Assembly (NCBI GenBank): GCA_023135505.1
Contig: JAGLTA010000040.1
Location: 1 to 12,399, forward strand
DNA: 12,399 bases
Reading direction: 5' to 3'
Origin: Candidatus Parcubacteria bacterium
GTDB lineage: Bacteria > Patescibacteriota > Patescibacteriia > JAACEG01
Made by a program: the position numbers and the translations under genes. Shown piece after piece: positions 7,315 through 12,399 of this stretch (positions are counted from its first letter, which is position 1; the number at the start of each line of letters is the position of its first letter). Below the pieces are notes generated by a model. The model was not told the DNA's origin. It was given only the letters and a program-made list of their open reading frames with translations, and did no database searches.

Positions 7315-7914
7315 CTATTGTTGCAATAAAAAATTTTTCAGCATCTTTTTGCCTCCATCCGTAGCAAAAGATTCAGGATGAAATTGCACCCCTTTAACAG
7401 GGTGTTTTTTATGCTTTAATCCCATAATTTCGCCGCTATCTCGCGCGAAAGCCGTGATTTCCAGACAATCTGGAATAATTTCTGAATCAACAATTAAAGA
7501 ATGGTAGCGCATAACTTCTAAATTCTGCGGCAGCCCTTCAAACAGATCTCTGTTATTATGGCTGATCAAGCTTGTTTTGCCGTGCATGGGAATTTTAGCG
7601 CGGATAATTTTGCCGCCGCAACAATAAGCTATTCCCTGCATTCCAAGGCAGACTCCTAGTATCGGAACTGTTATTCCAATCTCCTTGATAACTTGAGCGC
7701 AAACTCCAAAATAGTTTAAATCATCCGGGCTGCCCGGACCGGGGGAAATAATTATTTTATCAAAACGCGCTTTTTTGATTTCAGCTATTGTAGTTTTATC
7801 GTTTCTTTTTACTATTAATTCAAACTGCTTGTCTCGCGATTTTAAAATCTCGCCAATATGCTGATATAGATTAAAAGTAAAGGAATCATAATTGTCTATA
7901 ATTAAAATTTTCAT
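7315..7914 (-). CDS. trpG: Anthranilate synthase glutamine amidotransferase component (TrpG/PabA)
   Basis: A class I glutamine amidotransferase that supplies ammonia from glutamine to the TrpE subunit (anthranilate synthesis) or to PabB (4-amino-4-deoxychorismate synthesis). The 199 residues fit the family. Visible motifs are IDNYDSFTFNLYQ (6-18), ISPGPGSPDD (56-65), GVCLGMQ (87-93, nucleophile C89), MHGKTS (110-115) and GVQFHPES (175-182), giving the full Cys89-His179-Glu181 triad. TrpG and PabA cannot be separated on motifs. The presence of trpD further along the same strand favours tryptophan synthesis. No trpE or pabB partner lies in the window. The stop codon abuts the inverted-repeat element, and the start lies 68 bp downstream of the mreB stop with no clear ribosome site. 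Confidence 0.92.
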   Translation of the reverse strand: MKILIIDNYDSFTFNLYQHIGEILKSRDKQFELIVKRNDKTTIAEIKKARFDKIIISPGPGSPDDLNYFGVCAQVIKEIGITVPILGVCLGMQGIAYCCGGKIIRAKIPMHGKTSLISHNNRDLFEGLPQNLEVMRYHSLIVDSEIIPDCLEITAFARDSGEIMGLKHKKHPVKGVQFHPESFATDGGKKMLKNFLLQQ

Positions 7915-7937
7915 AATAAAAAATTTAGGCCTATTGA

Positions 7938-7965
7938 GTAGGGGCGTATTGCAATACGCCCCTAC
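7938..7965. repeat. REP-like perfect palindrome (GTAG...CTAC), copy 2
   Basis: GTAGGGGCGTATTG (7938-7951) is followed directly by its exact complement (7952-7965), a 28-bp palindrome with no spacer. An outer pair, CTATTGA (7931-7937) and TCAATAG (7973-7979), encloses it. It occupies the spacer between mreB and trpG. No T-run follows on the minus strand, so a simple intrinsic terminator is unlikely, though the hairpin could shield the mreB mRNA 3' end. Confidence 0.8.
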
Positions 7966-7981
7966 TAATTATTCAATAGAT

Positions 7982-8989
7982 CTATTTCGCGGCCGCTAAG
8001 CTTCTTTTATACATATCCAAATTTTCTAAAGCGATTCCAGTGCCTTTAGCAACGCACAAAAGAGATTCGTCCGCTACATACACGGGAACCTGAATCGCGC
8101 GCGCGATCAGTTTGTCTATATTTCGCAATAAGCTTGAACCGCCTGACAAAACAATGCCCTTATCAATCACATCTGCTGAAAGTTCCGGCAAAGTTTTCTG
8201 TAAAACAGATTTTGTAGCGCTCACAATTCCTTCTAAATCATCCTGGATAGCTTCAGTAACATCATCCGAACTGACTGTCACTGTTTTTGGAAGACCAGCC
8301 AGCATATCCCGCCCCTTGACTTTCATAGTCATTTTTTGCTTAAGATACATGGCAGAACCGATATTTATTTTTATATTTTCCGCTGTGCGCTCTCCGATCG
8401 CTAAGTTGTATTTTTTGCGTATAAATTCCGATATAGAAACATCAAATTTATTGCCGCCTATTCTAACAGAGGAGGAGGCGACAATGCCGCCTAAAGATAT
8501 TAAGGCTATTTCCGAAGTTCCGCCGCCAATATCAATAATCATATGCCCGGAAGGCGCGCCAATAGGAATATTCGCGCCAATCGCGGCTACAATCGGCTCT
8601 TTAATAATATAAGCGGCTTTAGCTCCTGCCGCAATTGCGGCGTCAATTACAGCTCTTTTTTCAGTTGATGTAATTCCAGCCGGAACAGCAACCATAACTT
8701 CAGGGCGGAACAAGCGGACTCCGCCGACTGCTTTATTTATAAAATAACGGAGCATTATTTCAGTTGTTTTATAATCAGCTATTACTCCGTCTTTTAACGG
8801 CCGCGAGGCGACTATGGAATCAGGGGTGCGGCCGATCATCTCTTTCGCTTCAGCTCCAACAGCTAAAATTTCATTGTCTGTTAAAGAAATCGCGACAACG
8901 GACGGCTCGTTGATAACAATGCCGCGCTTCGGAATATAGACTAAAATATTGGTTGTTCCTAAATCAATTCCTATTTTTTTTAAAAACAT
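7982..8989 (-). CDS. mreB: Rod shape-determining protein MreB
   Basis: A bacterial actin homologue that polymerises under the inner membrane and directs lateral peptidoglycan synthesis and rod shape. The 335 residues match the family. The actin/Hsp70 ATPase motifs are present in order: IGIDLGTTN (6-14, phosphate 1), VAVPAGITSTEKRAV (100-114), KEPIVAAIGA (130-139), IDIGGGTSE (152-160, phosphate 2), the MreB-typical GERTAENIK (199-207) and LSGGSSLL (281-288, adenosine motif). The start ATG gives the usual short MFLKKIGIDLGTT beginning; no Shine-Dalgarno site is visible. mreC, mreD, pbp2 and rodA, its common partners, are absent here. Downstream lies a palindrome and then trpG. Upstream is a palindromic element and AT-rich spacer, in which I could not place a promoter with confidence. 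Confidence 0.97.
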   Translation of the reverse strand: MFLKKIGIDLGTTNILVYIPKRGIVINEPSVVAISLTDNEILAVGAEAKEMIGRTPDSIVASRPLKDGVIADYKTTEIMLRYFINKAVGGVRLFRPEVMVAVPAGITSTEKRAVIDAAIAAGAKAAYIIKEPIVAAIGANIPIGAPSGHMIIDIGGGTSEIALISLGGIVASSSVRIGGNKFDVSISEFIRKKYNLAIGERTAENIKINIGSAMYLKQKMTMKVKGRDMLAGLPKTVTVSSDDVTEAIQDDLEGIVSATKSVLQKTLPELSADVIDKGIVLSGGSSLLRNIDKLIARAIQVPVYVADESLLCVAKGTGIALENLDMYKRSLAAAK

Positions 8990-9020
8990 AAATAAAAAAT
9001 TCTAAATTCTAAACTAAATT

Positions 9021-9200
9021 GTCTTTGCGAGAAGCGAATGGAGCGATAGCGTAATGAGCGACGAAGCAATCTCATTGTTCATGCAAAAAGGTTTGTAATA
9101 ACAAAATTCTTTTCCGCTCAGTAATGGGATTGTCACCCTGTCTGGTGACCACCCGTTAGACGCGGCTTCGTCAGTCGTTCCACTCCTTCCTCGCAAAGAC
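9021..9200. mobile_element. Palindromic intergenic element with inverted ends, MITE-like
   Basis: GTCTTTGCGAG (9021-9031) is exactly complementary to CTCGCAAAGAC (9190-9200). Further in, both arms carry GACGAAGC. CAATCTCATT (9067-9076) pairs with AATGGGATTG (9123-9132) with one wobble or mismatch. Two inner hairpins are visible: TTTGT/ACAAA (9092-9105) and GTCACC/GGTGAC (9132-9149). The GCGAG...GACGAAGCAATCTC wording resembles dispersed repeats that I recall from many bacterial genomes. It is unrelated in sequence to the element at 7075. The apparent 60-codon reading frame across it is a by-product of the palindrome. It lies about 30 bp upstream of mreB. Confidence 0.6.
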
Positions 9201-9550
9201 AGTGAAATTTATACCTTTATCTTAATAAACTTATTTCTAATAATCAATAGTTCGCAATAACTTGCTGTTTAATTTTCGGTTTTTACTCTATTATTGTATA
9301 AAAACATAACTCCTAACTAATAGAAAATTTTTATTTTTTAAATTTTAATTTGATATAACCGCAAGGACAGAATTAAAACACGATTTTTTGATAAATAAAT
9401 TATTTATGTCGCGCTTTTGTATTTTATTCATATAACTACAATACAACTTTTCCATTGATAAATCAAGCAGATGTTGTTTAAATAAAAAGCAAAAAATATT
9501 GGTAAAGCCGGTCGCTTTGAGTTAAAACAACAGGGCTCTAAACCAAAAAA
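9201..9550. other. AT-rich spacer ending in an imperfect hairpin (9501-9543)
   Basis: No gene is seen here. The first 300 bp are AT-rich without clear structure. GGTAAAGCC (9501-9509) can pair, with a two-base bulge and one G-U, with GGCTCTAAACC (9533-9543), leaving a 23-nt loop. This hairpin sits 7 bp from the terminator at 9551, so on the plus strand it could be the 3' part of a small RNA. I could not match it to a known RNA family. Confidence 0.3.
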
Positions 9551-9572
9551 CCGCCCTATTTTATTAGGGCGG
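9551..9572 (-). terminator. Rho-independent terminator of the surface-protein gene
   Basis: CCGCCCTA (9551-9558) pairs perfectly with TAGGGCGG (9565-9572) around a 6-nt loop; flanking A and T runs lengthen the stem. On the minus strand the stem is followed by a T-run (TTTTTT), and it lies about 20 bp after the stop codon at 9592. The plus strand also has GGTTTTCATTCTTTT after the stem, so it may work in both directions. Confidence 0.9.
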
Positions 9573-9591
9573 TTTTCATTCTTTTGCATAT

Positions 9592-11040
9592 CTAAAAAGA
9601 TGTAGTGAAATTTTGTTCTGTGCTAGTGGCAATATTAGTTGATTCATCCTCTGCTTCAATTATGAAAAAATACTGAGTTGATGTAGCTAAATCAGTTAAT
9701 TCTACTGATTGAGAAGTTGAAAGACTGTCGGCAGTAATAATTCCTATAATGCCTGGATCTAAAATCGTGTCTATTGATCCAGTCGCATAACCAACTTTGC
9801 CTGTAGCATCCTCATCTGTTTCCCAGTTGATCGTAGCTGTAGAAGTGCTTACCTCAGATGAAATTCCAAAAATAACAGGAGCGGTAATATCCGGCAATTC
9901 TAATGTAGTAAAGTTCATTTCACCTGAGACTGCCTGATTACTGCTAGCATCTGTTGATTTAACAATATAGTAGTAAGCGGTTTCAGGCATAAGACCTTCA
10001 AGGACAATTGAGTGGGATGTAGTCGTACTGTGATCTATCTGCGTAGTTGTTGGAGTTGTTGTTGAAATGCTTTCTAAAGCATATTCTACCTCGCTGTCAC
10101 TATATTCATCTGTTGTCCAACTAATTACAGCCGTGGAAGTGCTTATATCGGTGGTTGAAATTCCAGAAATAACTGGGGCGGTAGTGTCTGGCTCTTCATC
10201 ACCATTATTACCTTCGCAATGTCCAATATAGTCTCCGTTCTTTAAATGGGCTTTTAAAGCCGACACGCTAATCGTAATGGTATGGGCATTAGCCGGATTT
10301 CCTTTTGGTATATGGCAAATTATTACTTTCTTGCCAGGAATATTAACGCTGTCCGTGTTAATGCACTGATCTATATAATCGTCGCCGATATTATCTTCTA
10401 CTATATTACGGCGCTGTAATCTTTTTTGAATCTTATTAATTGCTCCTTTTAAATTGCCGCAAAATTTTTGATTTTCAGTCTGAATTTCACTTTTTATCTG
10501 CTTTTTAGCTTTTAGACCTAAATTACAGCTGATTGAATCCGTCTCCCCTTCCTCATTTTCTATCTCATATTCAGACTCGTCTTCAATAGGATCGCCTACA
10601 TTATAATTTACAAAAAATGAATCCTGCACATCATCCACCAATAGACTCCAATTTTTTCCATATAGGGATTGCGCCAAGGCCTCTGTTTTTATCCAGCGCA
10701 ATAAACCATTATTGCTAACTGCGTAGACTTTTGGATCGGTTTGAATTTTTACCATTAAGGCTCCTGGCTTGTAGCGCACATTGCCGCCTAAAGGATAAAG
10801 AGCTAATTCGTCGTCGTCAATTTCAACTACATTGTCGAAATCATCAAACCAACTGTAAAAAGTGCCGTTGTTTGGAAAAATATAACGTTTATTATCTTCG
10901 GCGTAATAATAAACCGTTGTGCTGTTTTTCCCTTTAATTAACGTTCCTGCCGAAAGAGCAGTTTTTGATGAAGTATCTGCTATTCCAACTGTAGCAAAGA
11001 CTAAACTAAAAGCGAGAAATGTAAAAATTAGTTTTTTCAT
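9592..11040 (-). CDS. Secreted surface protein: CPR-type N-terminal module, CHIPxGNP-like module and two fibronectin III-like domains
   Basis: A 482-residue exported protein, probably cell-wall or surface attached; its function is unknown. Residues 1-21 are a Sec signal peptide (MKKLIFTFLAFSLVFATVGIA). Residues 32-151 form a module with YYYAEDNKRYIFPN, a Trp-containing segment, KPGALMVKIQTDPKVYAV and GLLRWI, a pattern I associate with Patescibacterial surface proteins. Residues 152-235 are acidic, then charged and possibly helical, with cysteines at 172, 194 and 226. Residues 238-275 hold VIICHIPKGNPANAHTI...HLKNGDYIGHC, a short Cys/His module seen in other secreted bacterial proteins. Two fibronectin III-like repeats follow (about 287-379 and 385-480), each opening TAPVI.GIS and ending NFTT, evidently an internal duplication. 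TST-rich stretches suit Parcubacteria-type adhesins. No sorting signal or C-terminal membrane anchor is visible, so attachment must be indirect. It has its own promoter and terminator. Confidence 0.85.
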   Translation of the reverse strand: MKKLIFTFLAFSLVFATVGIADTSSKTALSAGTLIKGKNSTTVYYYAEDNKRYIFPNNGTFYSWFDDFDNVVEIDDDELALYPLGGNVRYKPGALMVKIQTDPKVYAVSNNGLLRWIKTEALAQSLYGKNWSLLVDDVQDSFFVNYNVGDPIEDESEYEIENEEGETDSISCNLGLKAKKQIKSEIQTENQKFCGNLKGAINKIQKRLQRRNIVEDNIGDDYIDQCINTDSVNIPGKKVIICHIPKGNPANAHTITISVSALKAHLKNGDYIGHCEGNNGDEEPDTTAPVISGISTTDISTSTAVISWTTDEYSDSEVEYALESISTTTPTTTQIDHSTTTSHSIVLEGLMPETAYYYIVKSTDASSNQAVSGEMNFTTLELPDITAPVIFGISSEVSTSTATINWETDEDATGKVGYATGSIDTILDPGIIGIITADSLSTSQSVELTDLATSTQYFFIIEAEDESTNIATSTEQNFTTSF

Positions 11041-11076
11041 ACTTTTTTACTATTTTATTAAATTAAATATATTTTT

Positions 11077-11105
11077 ATTATACAACTTTTATTTTTAAAT
11101 TACAA
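11077..11105 (-). promoter_or_regulatory. Sigma70-type promoter of the surface-protein gene
   Basis: On the minus strand TTGTAA (11100-11105) and TATAAT (11077-11082) are separated by 17 bp. The -10 box is a full consensus match and the -35 matches 4 of 6. Transcription would start near 11070, giving a leader of about 30 nt before the ATG at 11040. No Shine-Dalgarno site is seen in the leader. Confidence 0.65.
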
Positions 11106-11151
11106 ATAAAAAAACCTTGTATATCTGCTTTTAAAAATAATTTTAAACAAT

Positions 11152-11186
11152 AATCCGATATCCGATGTTTGAAATCCGATATCTGA
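11152..11186. repeat. Short direct repeat with 21-bp period
   Basis: AATCCGATATCCGA (11152-11165) recurs as AATCCGATATCTGA (11173-11186), with 13 of 14 positions identical. It lies just beyond the 3' end of the tRNA-Ser gene on its strand. It is too short to assign a role. Confidence 0.5.
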
Positions 11187-11188
11187 AA

Positions 11189-11275
11189 TGGCGGAGAGTG
11201 AGGGATTCGAACCCTCGTGGGGGTTAACCCGCTTGCTTTCCAAGCAAGTGCCATAGGCCACTAGGCGAACTCTCC
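11189..11275 (-). tRNA. tRNA-Ser (anticodon GGA)
   Basis: On the minus strand the gene folds into a full class II cloverleaf. GGAGAGT pairs with ACTCTCC as the acceptor stem, GCC/GGC as the D stem, and CTTGC/GCAAG as the anticodon stem around loop TTGGAAA (anticodon GGA at 11239-11241). A long variable arm (GGGTTAACCC) follows, then the T arm GAGGG-TTCGAAT-CCCTC. The discriminator base is G and CCA is encoded (11189-11191). The long variable arm and GGA anticodon identify serine, reading UCC/UCU codons. The 5' end lies only 5 bp after the rarA stop codon on the same strand, so it probably rides on the rarA transcript and is cut free by RNase P. Confidence 0.97.
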
Positions 11276-11280
11276 AAATA

Positions 11281-12399
11281 CTAAAAATCTAAATATTTTC
11301 TGTTTTTTAATTCATCTGGAAAATATTCCTGTTTCTCTTTGTAATTAAAATCTGGTGAATATTTATAATCCTTGCCATAATCTAAATTTTTCATCAGCTT
11401 TGTCGGAGCGTTCCTGATATGAACCGGAACAGGAAGCCCGCCGTATTTTCTTGCATCATCAACCGCTTTTTGATACGCTTGATAAAGCTTGTTGCTCTTT
11501 TTGCTTTTTGCCAAATAGACAACCGCTTGCGCGAGATTAAGCGAGCATTCAGGCATCCCGATAAAATGGCATGCGCGGTAAGCGGCAACCGCCTGATTAA
11601 GCGCGAGCGAATTTGCGATTCCTATATCCTCGGAGGCGAACCGCACTAGTCGGCGCGCGATATAGAGCGGATCTTCTCCGCATTCCAGCATCCTTGCCAG
11701 CCAATACAGCGCGGCATCCGCGTCGCTGCCGCGCATTGATTTATGCAGAGCGGAAATAATATTATAATGCTCTTCGCCGTTTTTATCATAATTGATAAAT
11801 TTTTGCAGCGCTTCTTTTATTATTCCTTTATCTATCTTTTTTGACATTGAAGCGGAAAACTCCAAAGCGTTCAAAGCGGTTCGCGCGTCGCCATCAGACA
11901 TTTCGGAAAGAAGTTTTAAGCATCCTTTTTCAATTTTTATTTTTAATTTTCCCAAGCCGCTAACCTCGTCTTTTAAGGCGATTTTTAAAATTTCTTCTAT
12001 ATCCCCCGCTGTTAATTTTTCTAAAACAAAAACTCTGCATCGCGACAGCAAGGCGCTGTTAATTTCAAAACTCGGATTTTCCGTTGTCGCTCCGATTAAA
12101 ATAATTGTTCCGTTTTCCACATACGGAAGCAAAATGTCCTGCTGGGATTTATTAAAACGGTGTATCTCGTCAATAAACAGAATTGTTTTTCGGCTGCCGC
12201 GTTTTCTTTCCTCGGCGTTTTTTATCTCTTTTCTTAAATCCTTTACGCCGCTTGAAGTCGCGCTTAATTTTACAAATTCTCCTTTTGTAATTTCAGCGAT
12301 TATGGAAGCCAAGGTTGTCTTCCCTGATCCTGTCGGACCCCAAAAGATCATTGACGGGACAGAGTCAGATTCAATTGTTTTCCTTAAAATCTTCCCTTT
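11281..12399 (-). CDS. rarA: Replication-associated recombination protein A (RarA/MgsA family AAA+ ATPase), 5' end outside window
   Basis: A clamp-loader-like AAA+ ATPase acting at stalled replication forks. The gene is cut by the window edge. The reading frame stays open upstream of the ATG at 12351 to 12399 (16 more codons including ILRKTIES), matching the family's sequence before the P-loop, so that ATG is internal and roughly 45-60 N-terminal residues are missing. Walker A is GPTGSGKT (12316-12339), Walker B is ILFIDEIHRF (12154-12183) with the RarA-typical RFNKSQQD, followed by sensor-1 GATTENPSFE and the arginine finger region ALLSRC. The C-terminal part has the family hallmarks HIRNAPTKLMK and YGKDYKYSPDF, ending at a normal TAG. 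Nothing suggests damage. The tRNA-Ser gene follows after 5 bp. Confidence 0.95.
   Translation of the reverse strand, partial: KGKILRKTIESDSVPSMIFWGPTGSGKTTLASIIAEITKGEFVKLSATSSGVKDLRKEIKNAEERKRGSRKTILFIDEIHRFNKSQQDILLPYVENGTIILIGATTENPSFEINSALLSRCRVFVLEKLTAGDIEEILKIALKDEVSGLGKLKIKIEKGCLKLLSEMSDGDARTALNALEFSASMSKKIDKGIIKEALQKFINYDKNGEEHYNIISALHKSMRGSDADAALYWLARMLECGEDPLYIARRLVRFASEDIGIANSLALNQAVAAYRACHFIGMPECSLNLAQAVVYLAKSKKSNKLYQAYQKAVDDARKYGGLPVPVHIRNAPTKLMKNLDYGKDYKYSPDFNYKEKQEYFPDELKNRKYLDF

Noticed and set aside
7938..7965. Palindrome between mreB and trpG as an intrinsic terminator or trp attenuator
   Set aside because: No T-run follows the stem, and no leader peptide with tryptophan codons or alternative hairpin is present.
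8112..8612. 166-codon plus-strand frame opposite mreB
   Set aside because: It is antisense to strongly conserved mreB sequence; its composition simply mirrors the mreB codons.
9014..9196. 60-codon minus-strand reading frame upstream of mreB
   Set aside because: It coincides with the palindromic element at 9021-9200, so the open frame is a by-product of the repeat.
9501..9545. Minus-strand stretch starting GTTTAGAGCCCTGTTGTTTT resembles a type II CRISPR repeat
   Set aside because: Only one copy exists, there are no spacers or further repeats, and no cas gene is in the window. The likeness covers a short AT-rich stretch and is probably chance.

Overview
The window is low-GC bacterial DNA with short spacers, few convincing Shine-Dalgarno sites and many palindromic repeats. 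A secreted protein joins a surface module I associate with Candidate Phyla Radiation genomes to fibronectin-like repeats rich in TST motifs. An O-antigen-ligase/TPR membrane protein and MreB are also present. Together these suggest a member of the Patescibacteria (Parcubacteria/Falkowbacteria-like). This is inference from protein style; no rRNA is present to confirm it. The standard code fits all genes.

Layout, left to right. 33-2180 (-): O-antigen-ligase-family membrane protein with C-terminal TPRs. 2252-3265 (-): trpD. 3266-3704: non-coding, with a hairpin repeat remnant and the terminator of the next gene. 3705-4925 (-): radical SAM/SPASM protein. 4986-5510 (-): NUDIX hydrolase. 5671-6255 (+): unrecognised protein behind a good extended -10 promoter. 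6342-7067 (+): lipoprotein cyclophilin. 7075-7314: structured element with inverted terminal repeats, filling the gap between two convergent stop codons. 7315-7914 (-): trpG/pabA. 7938-7965: perfect palindrome. 7982-8989 (-): mreB. 9021-9200: second, unrelated palindromic element. 9201-9550: AT-rich spacer ending in a hairpin. 9551-9572: terminator. 9592-11040 (-): secreted surface protein with its own promoter. 11189-11275 (-): tRNA-Ser(GGA). 11281-12399 (-): rarA, cut by the window edge.

How the genes relate. TrpG and TrpD act in the first two steps of tryptophan synthesis and are usually adjacent. Here about 4 kb separates them, much of it visibly more AT-rich and carrying the radical SAM, NUDIX and unknown genes. 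This looks like an insertion into an ancestral trpG-trpD pair. No other trp gene is in view. MreB, the ligase, the lipoprotein PPIase and the surface protein concern the cell envelope. RarA and tRNA-Ser are housekeeping genes and are almost contiguous.

The most interesting parts are the radical SAM/SPASM protein, whose N-terminus resembles a peptide-recognition domain but which has no visible precursor peptide, and the set of dissimilar palindromic elements in the spacers. Two of these share a GTAG...CTAC frame with compensated arms, as expected of REP-like sequences. I found no convincing complete new defence or mobile system.
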